A stretch of 64,000 bases of DNA from GCA-016699895 sp964633435 (GCA_964633435.1 CAZWHA010000001.1:1-64000), one strand, 5' to 3'. Counted from the first letter of the stretch, positions 24,801 through 34,171 are shown. Notes: a model not told the origin generated them from the letters alone. Numbers and translations are program-made.

Positions 24801-25217
24801 CTAGACTGATTTACAGAATGTAGTACCGTTTGATTCTAGCACGATATTAACAGCAGCCTGTCGAGCTCCTTGATTACCAGCACAGTCTGTGCCAACGTTA
24901 ACGGCAATACGTGTAGTAGTAGCAGAGGCAGCAACACCGAACGTTACGCCGCTAGCAGCCTGAGCCATACTGGCTGTCGAGGCATAGCTCAAAAATGCAG
25001 CTGAGTTTGTGTTAGTAGGCAGTGCGTTGTTGTCTGACAAATACGACTGCAATGCCGACACAACATTACCAACATCTGCTTTGCGTGCGTTATCGCGCTG
25101 GCTCTTTTGTAGAGCTGGCAACGCCAAGAACACAGTCAAGAAGATCAGACCAGCAATAGCCAGCACCAACACGACTTCGATAATGGTAAAGCCCTGTTGC
25201 TTATTAGATTTTAACAT
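24801..25217 (-). CDS. pilA: Type IV major pilin candidate
   Basis: This 138-residue prepilin starts MLKSNKQQG|FTIIEVVLVLAIAG, with the standard +1 Phe and +5 Glu, then an Ala/Ser/Thr-rich head with two cysteines near the C-terminus (TDCAGN and TTFCKS), as in a D-region disulfide. It is small and simple, and transcribed from its own TGTATAAT promoter (-10 near 25268) with a 5' leader holding AAAGGG, unlike the minor pilins. These features make it the likely major subunit. Confidence 0.85.
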   Translation of the reverse strand: MLKSNKQQGFTIIEVVLVLAIAGLIFLTVFLALPALQKSQRDNARKADVGNVVSALQSYLSDNNALPTNTNSAAFLSYASTASMAQAASGVTFGVAASATTTRIAVNVGTDCAGNQGARQAAVNIVLESNGTTFCKSV

Positions 25218-25310
25218 ATTATACACCCAACCCTTTCTATTAATTAACAGCGTTAACATTAACATTATACACCGCCGCGAAAAAAACGCAAGCATTTTTC
25301 ACACCAGTTA

Positions 25311-26516
25311 CTATGCCGAGCTAGCCAATCCGTAAATCGGCATCAGAATAGCACCAACCAATAATCCGGCCATACCGGCCATACACACCATCAGTATCGG
25401 TTCAATCGCAGTCGAGATACCTTTGATAGCGTTATCGACTTCTTTTTCGTAAAAGTCCGCGACTTTGCCCACCATGGTGTCAATCGCGCCAGATTGTTCA
25501 CCAATTTTGATCATCTGGGGCACGAAGTCCAGAATATACTGTTCGCCAGTTAGCGACACACTGAGCGCTTTGCCGTTTTTAACCTTGCCCTGGCCACGCA
25601 GCACTTCTTCCTTGACAATCACGTTGTTAACGGCGTCGGACGAAATACCGAGCGCCTCGAGCATCGGAACGCCGGATTGCAACAGCGTTTGTAGCGTCCG
25701 GGTAAATCGTGCCATATATAGTTTACGAAACAGATTTGAAAATACCGGCACGTTTAGTTTAAAGGTATCAATAGCTTTGCGACCTGGCTCGGTTTGAATC
25801 CAGCGCATCAGCAAAAAGATTGCCCCGGCAAAGATAGCAATCAGCAGCCACCAAAAACTCTTTACGAAATCAGCCGCTCCGACCAAAATCATAGTGATAA
25901 ATGGTAGTTCGCGGCCCATATCGGCGTAGAGTCGCTCCACCTGTGGCACCACCGTCAGGAGCATGAATACGATTACACCAACGATAGCGAACAGGACGAT
26001 GGCTGGATAGACCATAGCGCCTTTCACCTTGCTCATCATATCGGCATCATGTTCCTGCTGGTCAGACAAACGCTCCAGTGATTTATCCAGCGTACCAGAG
26101 GCTTCACCAGCCCGCACTAGGGCAATAAAGATCTGGTCAAACACTTTCGGGAATTTAGCGAACGAGTCAGCCAACGACGAGCCGCCGTTAACCTCACCGA
26201 TCACCTGACCAACGACGGCCTTGAGGGCCTTGTTCGTAGTCTGTTCCTCGATAGTGCTGAGCGACTGTACCAAGGGTAATCCAGCATTGACAAGCGTCGC
26301 TAGCTGGCGAGAAAAGATGACTTTGTCCTTGGTCGAAACGCGTGAGCTAAGCGTAGCTAGTAAGCCCTTTTTTTCCGTTTCAACTTCCATTTTCAGGGGC
26401 ACGATGTTCTGCGCCATCAGCAATTTGGCGGCTTCGGCTTCTGACTCGGCCTGAACAGTGCTCTTTATTACTTTGTTAGCAGCAGTATCGCGGGCAGTGT
26501 AACTGAATGTTAGCAT
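25311..26516 (-). CDS. pilC: Type IV pilus platform protein PilC (GspF family)
   Basis: This 401-residue inner-membrane protein joins the assembly ATPases to the growing pilus. It shows two GspF repeats (FSRQLATLVNAGLPLVQSL near 68 and ARFTRTLQTLLQSGVPMLEAL near 275). Each is followed by membrane helices (about 170-195, 210-235 and the final 375-398). The length is normal. It is downstream of pilT by 9 nt in the pilB-pilT-pilC order typical of the system. Confidence 0.95.
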   Translation of the reverse strand: MLTFSYTARDTAANKVIKSTVQAESEAEAAKLLMAQNIVPLKMEVETEKKGLLATLSSRVSTKDKVIFSRQLATLVNAGLPLVQSLSTIEEQTTNKALKAVVGQVIGEVNGGSSLADSFAKFPKVFDQIFIALVRAGEASGTLDKSLERLSDQQEHDADMMSKVKGAMVYPAIVLFAIVGVIVFMLLTVVPQVERLYADMGRELPFITMILVGAADFVKSFWWLLIAIFAGAIFLLMRWIQTEPGRKAIDTFKLNVPVFSNLFRKLYMARFTRTLQTLLQSGVPMLEALGISSDAVNNVIVKEEVLRGQGKVKNGKALSVSLTGEQYILDFVPQMIKIGEQSGAIDTMVGKVADFYEKEVDNAIKGISTAIEPILMVCMAGMAGLLVGAILMPIYGLASSA

Positions 26517-26525
26517 GATCGAGCC

Positions 26526-27590
26526 TTATCCTTTCATCATCCTATCAAATTCTGTCAGGTCAATGGCATAATTCTTGGCTTCTTCGTAGGTAATCTGGCC
26601 ACCCTGCACCATCTGTACCAAGGTACGATCCATCGATTGCATACCCTCGCTGGCGCTGGTTTGAATCACGGAATCGAGCTGATGCGTTTTGCCTTCACGA
26701 ATAATGTTACGCACGGCGCTGTTCGCCATCAGAATCTCGGCTGCCGCCAGACGTCCACCACCGATGGACGGAATCAGGCGCTGGGCACAGATTGCCTGCA
26801 GAATATTTGCTAGCTGAATTTTAATTTGCGGTTGCTGATGCGGCGGAAAGACGTTTACCATGCGATCGATAGATTGCGACGCACTGTTAGTGTGCAGAGT
26901 TGCAAATACCAGGTGCCCGGTCTCGGCAATGGTAATGGCTGCCGAAATCGTTTCTAGGTCGCGCATCTCACCAATCAGTACGACATCGGGATCCTCGCGG
27001 AGAGCTGACCGGAGAGCCGCATTAAATGAATAGGTGTCATAATGAACTTCACGCTGCACCACAACGGATCGTTTCGATTTGTGGGTAAACTCGATCGGGT
27101 CCTCAATCGTGATGATGTGATGAGCTTTTTCATCGTTAATTTTATCCACCAGCGCCGCCAAAGTCGTCGACTTGCCCGAACCAGTTGGTCCGGTGACCAG
27201 CACCAAACCACGGGGGAAATCAGCAAACTTTTCAATAACACGTGGCAAGCCAAGCTCGGCAATACTCGGGATATCTTTTGGAATTAGACGTAGTGCCGCT
27301 GCCAGATTGCCGCGCTCGTGAAAGGCGTTAACGCGAAAACGCCCCAGATCGCCAAAGGCAAAGGAAAAGTCGAACTCTTTATCCTTCATCAAGATTTGCT
27401 GCTGATCCTGGTCCAAAATAGAAAAAATAAGCTTTTCTACCATCTCGATACTGAGTACCGGTGTATTATTGATCGGTGCGAGTGCCCCGTCAACACGTAA
27501 AATCGGTGGCAGGCCGACCTGTAGATGCAGGTCGCTCGCGCGCTGATTGATGACTTCTTGCAGCAAAATCTCGATTCGAACGTTTTCCAT
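26526..27590 (-). CDS. pilT: Pilus retraction ATPase PilT
   Basis: This 354-residue hexameric ATPase powers pilus retraction. It begins with the PilT N-domain (LLQEVINQRASDLHLQVGLPP). It has Walker A GPTGSGKSTTLAAL at about residue 130, the Asp box ITIEDPIEF, Walker B DVVLIGEMRD and the His box FATLHTNSASQ. Length and motif spacing are normal. Its presence next to pilB implies dynamic pili able to retract, which supports twitching, host contact or DNA uptake. Confidence 0.96.
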   Translation of the reverse strand: MENVRIEILLQEVINQRASDLHLQVGLPPILRVDGALAPINNTPVLSIEMVEKLIFSILDQDQQQILMKDKEFDFSFAFGDLGRFRVNAFHERGNLAAALRLIPKDIPSIAELGLPRVIEKFADFPRGLVLVTGPTGSGKSTTLAALVDKINDEKAHHIITIEDPIEFTHKSKRSVVVQREVHYDTYSFNAALRSALREDPDVVLIGEMRDLETISAAITIAETGHLVFATLHTNSASQSIDRMVNVFPPHQQPQIKIQLANILQAICAQRLIPSIGGGRLAAAEILMANSAVRNIIREGKTHQLDSVIQTSASEGMQSMDRTLVQMVQGGQITYEEAKNYAIDLTEFDRMMKG

Positions 27591-27630
27591 TAACCCTCCC
27601 GTTTATTTACTATTCATTATAGCACAAGTA

Positions 27631-29409
27631 CTATGCAATATTGGCCGCAATACGATTGACTTCCTCTAGCGTCGTTTGGCCCGCCAGTGCCTTCATATAG
27701 CCATCAACATGCATTGGCAGCATCCCCTGCGCCACCGCAACCTTTTGAATCTGACTAGAAGTGGCATGTTTCAGAATCAACTGTTGGATTTCATCGCTAA
27801 TCTCCATAACCTCGTACAGGCCGAGTCGACCTTTGTAGCCATTGGGTGTCAGAGGCGAGGCCTTGCCACGAGTCAAAGTATACGAAGTAGCATCCGCTAG
27901 AGGCAAATCACCGTAACCGAGGTCTTCGGAAATGCTAGCGACTTCTTCGGGCGTCTTGGGCAACAGATAGCCGACGGTCTTGTGAATCCCCTCGGTTTCG
28001 ACTGCGTTCGACTGATACGTTTCGTAATCCTTGGCCACTCGACGCACCAAGCGCTGACCAATTACTGTATTCACCGTCGAAGCGATCAGAAACGGTTCAA
28101 TTCCCATATCGAGCAAGCGCGGCAAGATACCAGCCGCCGAATTGGTGTGCAGTGTCGAAAACACCAAGTGTCCCGTCAGGGCCGCCTGCACGGCCAGATT
28201 CGCAGTTTCACCGTCGCGGATCTCTCCGACCAGCACGACATCAGGGTCCTGACGCAAAATTGACCGGAGGCCCGAGGCAAACGTCAGCCCTACTGCCGCA
28301 TTGACTTGGATCTGATTCACGCCGGCCATTTTATACTCAACCGGATCTTCTAGGGTCACAATGTTAATTTCCTCGCTAAAGATTTCCTGGACCAACGCAT
28401 AGAGCGACGTCGATTTGCCCGAGCCAGTCGGGCCAGAAGTCAAAATCATACCATTCGGCTTTTTGATACCTTTACGGATCAGACGGAGCGCTCGTCCAGC
28501 ATAACCCATTTCCTCTAGTTTGAACGACGAGCCGGACTTGTCTAGCAGACGAATCACCACCTGTTCACCCCAGACTACCGGTGAAATCGCGATACGCAGG
28601 TCGACCTCTTTGGTACCGACCATGATCGTGAACTGACCGTCCTGCGGTTTGCGATGTTCGTCAATTTTCAGATTAGATAGGATTTTAATACGGGAAATCA
28701 AGGCCGATTCAACCGATTTCGGCAAGTCCATAATCCGCCGTAGTACACCATCAATACGACAGCGAATCGTCAGCTTGTCCTCGAGTGGCTCGATATGAAT
28801 ATCAGAAGCCCTGGATCGCTGGGCGTATTCCAAAATCTGGGTCAAGATCTTGCTGATCGGCGAATCCTGAACCAACACCTTGACGTCTTTGTTTTCGGTT
28901 GATTTAATCGCATCGCTACCCGCTCCAGCCAAGACCGAATCGACGCTGTCCATGTCAATGTGATACTGCGAAATGACGTTGTTGATACCTGATTCGCTGG
29001 CAATATAGACCTTGATCGGGCGCTCAATCGCCCGCGACAGAAAGTCCACTGCCTGAATATTGGTCGCATCGAGCATCGCCACCGCTAGACGCTTGGCGCC
29101 ACCATCGTTCGTTTCGCCGAGCGGTACGGCCATAAAACGACGTGCTACTTCCATCGGTAGCAGCGCTAGTACTTTGGTATCAATAATGGCCTTTGACAGG
29201 TTAACGTACGGTGTGCCCGACACTTTGGCAATCGCCTCTGTCAGTTGCTCCTCGTTAATCACCTCGCGGTCAATAGCATAGGCAAAAATCGGCCGGCCGG
29301 CTTGTTTGGCACCATCTTTGATTGTCTGCAGTTGCTCAAGTGTCAGCGCCCCAACCTCAACCAAACGATCCTCAACCTTACGCTGGGTATCCTCTGTCAG
29401 GACAGCCAT
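27631..29409 (-). CDS. pilB: Pilus extension ATPase PilB (GspE family), no zinc tetracysteine
   Basis: This 592-residue ATPase drives pilin polymerisation. The N-terminal MshEN-type domain (about 5-150) precedes the ATPase core, which has Walker A GPTGSGKSTSLYAL, Asp box VTLEDPVEY, Walker B DVVLVGEIRD and FSTLHTNSAAG. The C-terminal region, where most GspE/PilB proteins have two CxxC pairs, has no cysteine (it reads GKASPLTPNGYKGRLGLYEV). The start overlaps the upstream stop as TAATG, so translation is coupled to the small membrane protein gene. Confidence 0.95.
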   Translation of the reverse strand: MAVLTEDTQRKVEDRLVEVGALTLEQLQTIKDGAKQAGRPIFAYAIDREVINEEQLTEAIAKVSGTPYVNLSKAIIDTKVLALLPMEVARRFMAVPLGETNDGGAKRLAVAMLDATNIQAVDFLSRAIERPIKVYIASESGINNVISQYHIDMDSVDSVLAGAGSDAIKSTENKDVKVLVQDSPISKILTQILEYAQRSRASDIHIEPLEDKLTIRCRIDGVLRRIMDLPKSVESALISRIKILSNLKIDEHRKPQDGQFTIMVGTKEVDLRIAISPVVWGEQVVIRLLDKSGSSFKLEEMGYAGRALRLIRKGIKKPNGMILTSGPTGSGKSTSLYALVQEIFSEEINIVTLEDPVEYKMAGVNQIQVNAAVGLTFASGLRSILRQDPDVVLVGEIRDGETANLAVQAALTGHLVFSTLHTNSAAGILPRLLDMGIEPFLIASTVNTVIGQRLVRRVAKDYETYQSNAVETEGIHKTVGYLLPKTPEEVASISEDLGYGDLPLADATSYTLTRGKASPLTPNGYKGRLGLYEVMEISDEIQQLILKHATSSQIQKVAVAQGMLPMHVDGYMKALAGQTTLEEVNRIAANIA

Positions 29410-29660
29410 TAGTTACTCCCGAGAGTAAATGGCTCTTCGCCGCCTTGGTTACCGATTGTTACCTTGACGGTTGGATTAATCGCGTCCGCGCTAAAGTTCT
29501 TTTCGCTCGGGGTTTTGTAGTCACTTGAAATAGCGGTGGCTGTCTCAACTGTTTCCGGATTCTCGCCTGGCGACGGCAAGAGTGCTCCGACCACAAAATA
29601 ACTAGCAACACCCACGATAGCCACAATCAAAATCACCATTGCCCAGTCAGTTTTCTTCAT
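29409..29660 (-). CDS. Small pilus-operon membrane protein
   Basis: This 83-residue protein has one membrane helix (MVILIVAIVGVASYFVVGAL, about 8-27) and a polar, presumably extracytoplasmic tail. It is bound into the operon by TAATG overlaps on both sides, between pilO and pilB, where PilP-like lipoproteins sit in diderm systems. No lipobox and no PilP homology are seen, so the function is unknown, but a role in the alignment complex is plausible. Confidence 0.75.
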   Translation of the reverse strand: MKKTDWAMVILIVAIVGVASYFVVGALLPSPGENPETVETATAISSDYKTPSEKNFSADAINPTVKVTIGNQGGEEPFTLGSN

Positions 29661-30391
29661 TATTTAGTCTCCTCTTTCGTCGTCGAGCTGGTCTCGGCAC
29701 CGTCAGGCAGAATCGTTTCCTTGCCTAGTGTGTAGTGCACCTTTGGAACATAATAAGTCTTTGCGCTAATTGTCGCTGTTAACTCGTTAGTGCTCCCATT
29801 AATATCGATCGACTGGACAATAATTGGTCGAATCGTCTTTTCAATATTGACGAGCGCCGCCTTGATCGAATCATAATTACCAGAGATATTAAATTTAAAG
29901 GTAATAGCTTTGGCTTCTGGGTTGACAGTAGAAACTTTCTGCTGCGTACCAGCTGGTGTGACAGCAGCTGAATCAACGAGTGAATACTCAAAACTCTCCA
30001 GAATTACGCCCGAACCAGCCAAAACTTTCTCTTGGATCGAGGAACCAAGGGCTGTCGCGTCATCCTCGGTCGGTAGTGCATCAATGACCACATTAAAGGC
30101 CGTGTCACTGGAATCTGCTCGCAGCGCTAACAGGCTCTGATTGGTCTGCAAAGTGTTGATGTTCTTGGTCAGAGTCGAAATAGCCGTCAGGTTATTTTCT
30201 AGAGTCTTGTCAGTTTCGTCATTTTTAGCGATCACTTTGGCTTGATAGGCAATCTGACCGACCAAGTTAATTGCTAGCATCGCACAAATCGTTACGATCG
30301 CTGCAGCACCTGCTACCCAAGCCATCATCTGCTTGTTTGTCTGGTCGATTTTCTGACGTTTTCTGACGCCAGTCAGCGTTTTATGTTCCAT
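29660..30391 (-). CDS. pilO: PilO-like alignment complex protein
   Basis: This 243-residue protein has a short cytoplasmic N-terminus, one membrane helix at about 25-47 (AWVAGAAAIVTICAMLAINL), a coiled coil (TLENNLTAISTLTKNINTL) and a ferredoxin-like C-domain, as in PilO. The assignment rests mainly on this architecture and on its place after pilM-pilN. The ATG overlaps the pilN stop as TGATG. It pairs with PilN to link the membrane platform to the pilus. Confidence 0.8.
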   Translation of the reverse strand: MEHKTLTGVRKRQKIDQTNKQMMAWVAGAAAIVTICAMLAINLVGQIAYQAKVIAKNDETDKTLENNLTAISTLTKNINTLQTNQSLLALRADSSDTAFNVVIDALPTEDDATALGSSIQEKVLAGSGVILESFEYSLVDSAAVTPAGTQQKVSTVNPEAKAITFKFNISGNYDSIKAALVNIEKTIRPIIVQSIDINGSTNELTATISAKTYYVPKVHYTLGKETILPDGAETSSTTKEETK

Positions 30392-31164
30392 CACTCGCTC
30401 CCCTCTGTACTGCCTGCGTTAGATTTCGTTGATTCATTGCTAAAAATATTACTCGGTGCATTGCGATCAGCATCAGAGGTCGTTTCGTTAGGAATATCCA
30501 ATTTGATATCGATGCTGCCGGCATTAAAGACTGCAAGATCAAAGACCGCGACGATCGAAAAGCTCAGGGCTTCTTTGGATAGCGTAGTTGACTTGACATT
30601 AACTGAGGTAAAAAGAGATTTAGTTTCGACATTGGCACCCTCGCTCGGCGCATACGAGAATTTAGCGAGTGATAGCGTGCTCTTGAACACATTCAGGCTG
30701 GAGTAATTGGCTGTTTCGCCTTGCATCTCAACAGTGACGCCAGTTGTATTAACAGCGCCAGTAATGGCGTCAGAGGTCACGCCTGGGCCAGCTAATTTTA
30801 CTGAGTCAAGCGATACGCTATTTGGTGCCGCCGGGTTCAACTGTTTCAGGTAATCAAATAACCTGGAATAATCCAGTTGTTGGTCTTTCAGTGTGCTGAT
30901 CTTGGACAGCTGGTTCTGAATTGTCAAATATTCATCGAGCTGATCATTGGACTGCTTCTTTTTAATTTCAGCATATTTACCTTGTATTCCCTTGGTCAGA
31001 GAATCTTTTTGAATCGCCTGACCGCCCATGATGCCGCCGAGGATCAAGATCACCGAACCAGCCGCAATACTAGCGACGATACAGATCGAAATCACCAAAT
31101 TACGCTGCATCTGTGCATGGAGCAGCTGCTTTTTGATATCGGGGAGCAAGTTTAACTGAATCAT
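30391..31164 (-). CDS. pilN: PilN-like alignment complex protein
   Basis: This 257-residue protein starts MIQLNLLPDIKKQLLHAQM. The INLLP-type motif binds PilM. A membrane helix follows at about 24-50, then a coiled coil and a periplasmic-like domain. It is 4 nt downstream of pilM and overlaps pilO, in the standard pilMNO order. Confidence 0.9.
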   Translation of the reverse strand: MIQLNLLPDIKKQLLHAQMQRNLVISICIVASIAAGSVILILGGIMGGQAIQKDSLTKGIQGKYAEIKKKQSNDQLDEYLTIQNQLSKISTLKDQQLDYSRLFDYLKQLNPAAPNSVSLDSVKLAGPGVTSDAITGAVNTTGVTVEMQGETANYSSLNVFKSTLSLAKFSYAPSEGANVETKSLFTSVNVKSTTLSKEALSFSIVAVFDLAVFNAGSIDIKLDIPNETTSDADRNAPSNIFSNESTKSNAGSTEGSE

Positions 31165-31168
31165 AAAC

Positions 31169-32212
31169 CTAGATCCCCACCCTCTCGGCCAGACCGACCG
31201 CTACGGCAAATTGTGACGATAGCGGCGCCAAGTTAGCCTGGTCGCCAGCTGGCACATTAACATGCTGCCACGGCGTTGCCGCCTGACTGACAACACCCGA
31301 GCGCTGACTGACAAAATCAACCAGTCCGGGTAATGAAGCGCTATAGCCGCTTGATAGGATAGCGCCGACACCGACACCTGGGTATTTCGTAGCAAAGAAT
31401 TTCAAGGATTTCTGGACCTCAGCAATGAGCTGTTCCAGGCTGCTGTCGACGGAACGCGCCAACTGACCCTCTAGTTTTTCCGGGGCCACGCCGAATTTCA
31501 ACAGTAACTGGCGTGCCTGCTCTTCCTCAATATTGAGGTTTTGTTTAGCAGATTTCACCAGTGTACTAAACCCAATCGGCAGCGACCGAATCAGTCGCGG
31601 CACCGTGCCGAGCGTCAGTACCACATCAGTTGATGAGTCACCCATATCGATCACCAATCGGCCATCCTGAACGCCGTCAGGCAACAAAGCTCTCGTCAGC
31701 GCTAACGCATCCGGTTCAATTGCTACTACGTTCAGACCCAGATCCTCGAGCATATCGAGCCGTGCTTCGGTAAATGAATTCAGTACACTCGCCACCAATA
31801 CTTCGATCTTTTGTCGATCAGTGGTTGATTCACCGATAACCGCCCAGTCAATTTTGGCTTCTTCGGGCTTCATCGGTACGTAATTTTCGGCTTGGTACTT
31901 GATGGTCGCGTTCAGTTCAGCCTTGGGCACATTTGGCACCTCGACCACCGACGCAAACATTTTTGATGATGGCACGCCAATCGCTACGTTTTTTGTACGT
32001 ACCCCAGAGCTCGCAATGACCTCTGAAATAGCCTGTGATAAATTATGTCGATCGGCCTCGGCCGTTGACTCGCTCAGGCGAGCTTCGACCGGTTTAACGG
32101 CGTAATGCTTCAGATTCCAGCCCTGGCCGGAATGTGCTAGCTCAACCACACGAAGTGCGGTGGTGCCAATGTCAAGTGCGAAAAAGTCCCCTATTGATTT
32201 CTGTATGCCCAT
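31169..32212 (-). CDS. pilM: Actin-like ATPase PilM
   Basis: This 347-residue actin-like protein forms a cytoplasmic ring with PilN. It has FFALDIGTTALRVVELA at the N-terminus (phosphate 1 loop), VIDMGDSSTDVVLTLG (phosphate 2) and AILSSGYSASLPGL (adenosine motif). The start at 32212 is preferred to a longer frame because TGGTATAAT ends 7 nt upstream. It heads the pilMNO-x-pilBTC operon and is divergent from ychF. Confidence 0.93.
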   Translation of the reverse strand: MGIQKSIGDFFALDIGTTALRVVELAHSGQGWNLKHYAVKPVEARLSESTAEADRHNLSQAISEVIASSGVRTKNVAIGVPSSKMFASVVEVPNVPKAELNATIKYQAENYVPMKPEEAKIDWAVIGESTTDRQKIEVLVASVLNSFTEARLDMLEDLGLNVVAIEPDALALTRALLPDGVQDGRLVIDMGDSSTDVVLTLGTVPRLIRSLPIGFSTLVKSAKQNLNIEEEQARQLLLKFGVAPEKLEGQLARSVDSSLEQLIAEVQKSLKFFATKYPGVGVGAILSSGYSASLPGLVDFVSQRSGVVSQAATPWQHVNVPAGDQANLAPLSSQFAVAVGLAERVGI

Positions 32213-32270
32213 GCGCAGAATTATACCATAATCGCTTTTCAAAAGGCAAGCCTTTTTGTAGAATAGAATG

Positions 32271-33455
32271 ATGAGTTTGACAATTGGTTTAGTTGGATTG
32301 CCAAACGTTGGCAAATCTACCTTATTTAATGCCCTGACTGGCGGCAATATTTTGGCTGCTAACTATCCATTTGCCACTATTGAACCCAACACTGGCATTG
32401 TTCCGGTCCCTGATGAACGCCTGGACGTGCTAGCAGAAATGTATAAAACCGACAAAGTCATCCCGGCTACGGTGGAATTTGTTGATGTGGCGGGGCTCGT
32501 CGAGGGCGCCAGCCGCGGCGAAGGTCTCGGCAACAAGTTCCTGGCCAATATCCGCGAATGTGACGCGATTTGTCATGTCGTTCGGGCTTTCGAATCAGCC
32601 ACCGTCCAGCGAGCTGACGGTGCGACTACGACTGATCCACAGGCCGATATCGAGGTCATTAACACGGAACTGATGTTGGCCGATATCGCCACCATCGAAA
32701 ACCACTTGTCCAAGGTGCAAAAGGAAGCCAAGAGCGACCCTAAAATGCGCGTCGTGGCCGAATATTTGACCAACCTGCAGAATCAGTTGCTCGCTGGCAC
32801 TATACCGGCTAGCTTTGATAGCGAAAAATTACACGGTCTCAATCTGTTAACTGCCAAACCAATAATTTATTTGTTCAACGTTGACGAGAATGGGTTAACA
32901 GACACTGCCAAACAGCGCGAACTAGCGGGTAGCCGAAGCGTCTCCGCTAATCGAGCAGACTCTTTCGTTACGACGAAAGCGTCAGTGAACGAAACCCGTA
33001 ACGACGGGCTTGAGAGAGCGTTGCGAGATGGCGGAGACGCTTCGGCGCAAGAAAACGGCGTCGTCTTCATCTGCGCCGAACTCGAGAGTCAGCTCCGCGA
33101 GCTGAGCGCCGTCGAAGCGACCGAACTGCTGGCCGATTACGGCGTGACCGAATCCGGCCTGGCTAAACTCGCCCACGCCGCCTATGCTACGCTGGGACTG
33201 CAGAGTTATCTAACCGCTGGACCCAAGGAAGTCCGAGCTTGGACCATCAAACAAGGCTCCACCGCCCCACAGGCCGCCGGCGTTATTCACACCGATTTCG
33301 AAAAAGGCTTTATTGCGGCCCAAATCGTATCCTACCCTGACCTGATCGCCGCGGGCAGCGAGCAAGCCGCCAAAGCTGCGGGCAAGCTGCGGACCGAGGG
33401 CAAAAACTACGTCATGCAGCCTGATGATGTCGTCGAATTTCGATTCAACGTCTAG
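32271..33455 (+). CDS. ychF: YchF/Obg-like GTPase (ATPase) with in-frame insertion
   Basis: YchF is a universally conserved P-loop protein that hydrolyses ATP and binds ribosomes. G1 is GLPNVGKST, the central helical hairpin follows the first motifs, and the C-terminal TGS domain includes TAPQAAGVIHTDFEKGF. At 394 residues it is about 35 longer than usual. The excess lies at residues 221-259, between the nucleotide specificity motif (LFNVDE) and ICAELE, and is encoded by a 115-nt palindromic insert. The ATG at 32271 (not 32268) is 6 nt after TAGAAT. Confidence 0.94.
   Translation: MSLTIGLVGLPNVGKSTLFNALTGGNILAANYPFATIEPNTGIVPVPDERLDVLAEMYKTDKVIPATVEFVDVAGLVEGASRGEGLGNKFLANIRECDAICHVVRAFESATVQRADGATTTDPQADIEVINTELMLADIATIENHLSKVQKEAKSDPKMRVVAEYLTNLQNQLLAGTIPASFDSEKLHGLNLLTAKPIIYLFNVDENGLTDTAKQRELAGSRSVSANRADSFVTTKASVNETRNDGLERALRDGGDASAQENGVVFICAELESQLRELSAVEATELLADYGVTESGLAKLAHAAYATLGLQSYLTAGPKEVRAWTIKQGSTAPQAAGVIHTDFEKGFIAAQIVSYPDLIAAGSEQAAKAAGKLRTEGKNYVMQPDDVVEFRFNV
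32932..33046. repeat. Palindromic element inserted in frame in ychF
   Basis: The ends are perfect 16-bp inverted repeats: GCCGAAGCGTCTCCGC (32932-32947) and its exact complement (33031-33046). Inside, CGTTACG (32966-32972) pairs with CGTAACG (32997-33003), and GACG...CGTC forms a small inner stem, so the whole can fold into one long hairpin. It adds about 39 hydrophilic residues to YchF where the family normally has a short loop, without a stop in the frame. No second copy was noticed in this window. Confidence 0.7.
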
Positions 33456-34171
33456 CGTAGCGCCTTTAGCACGTAAAACCGCTCTCTGTTACCACGTGTG
33501 CCAGCAACTTCGCTATCAGCCTTGTTTTGAATAACAACTAACTCGCGTGACCATAGCTCAAAATCGTGCAGAATCTGGCGGCGCTCGGTGTCATTTTTGA
33601 CTACCCCAGCGTTTTTCAGACGTGATCCGGTTTCAAACTGAGGTTTGACCATGGCGACGATCTGGGTTTGCGGACCAGCCAACTGCGCCGCAATATGCGG
33701 CAGAATCTCGCGCAGACTAATGAAACTGACGTCCATCACGATGATATCTGGCTTTTTATCCAGCAAAAAGTCCCGGATGTCGGTCTTTTCGTGCAGTTCA
33801 ATCCGTGGATCATTACGCAAACTGGGGTGGAGCTGATCCGTTCCGACGTCAACAGCAATGACTTTGACCGCACCACGCCGCAGCGCATAATCCGTGAACC
33901 CACCCGTCGACGATCCCACATCCAGGACTGTTTTAGCCCTGAAATCGAGATTTAACAGTTTGGCAACGCTAGCTAATTTCAAACCAGCCCGCGAGACATA
34001 TTGTTCGTCCTGGAGCAACTTGAGCGACGCTTCTGAGTCAACAAAATAACCTGGTTTAGTGATAATTTTGCCCGCTACTTGTACTTTGCCGAGGCGAATA
34101 TAGCTCTCGGCCTGTGAACGACTAGCAACCAGATCACGCGACAGCAACAATTGATCCAAGCGAACTTTCAT
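33452..34171 (-). CDS. tlyA: TlyA-type rRNA 2'-O-methyltransferase (S4-FtsJ domains)
   Basis: This 239-residue protein has an N-terminal S4 RNA-binding domain (RLDQLLLSRDLVASRSQAES) and an FtsJ-like Rossmann methyltransferase (VLDVGSSTGGFTDYAL, IIVMDVSFISL, MVKPQFE). In mycobacteria TlyA methylates ribose in 16S and 23S rRNA, and its loss gives capreomycin resistance. Older annotations call it haemolysin. A TGATAAAAT element ends 6 nt before the ATG. It overlaps ychF by 4 nt, convergently. Confidence 0.92.
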   Translation of the reverse strand: MKVRLDQLLLSRDLVASRSQAESYIRLGKVQVAGKIITKPGYFVDSEASLKLLQDEQYVSRAGLKLASVAKLLNLDFRAKTVLDVGSSTGGFTDYALRRGAVKVIAVDVGTDQLHPSLRNDPRIELHEKTDIRDFLLDKKPDIIVMDVSFISLREILPHIAAQLAGPQTQIVAMVKPQFETGSRLKNAGVVKNDTERRQILHDFELWSRELVVIQNKADSEVAGTRGNRERFYVLKALR

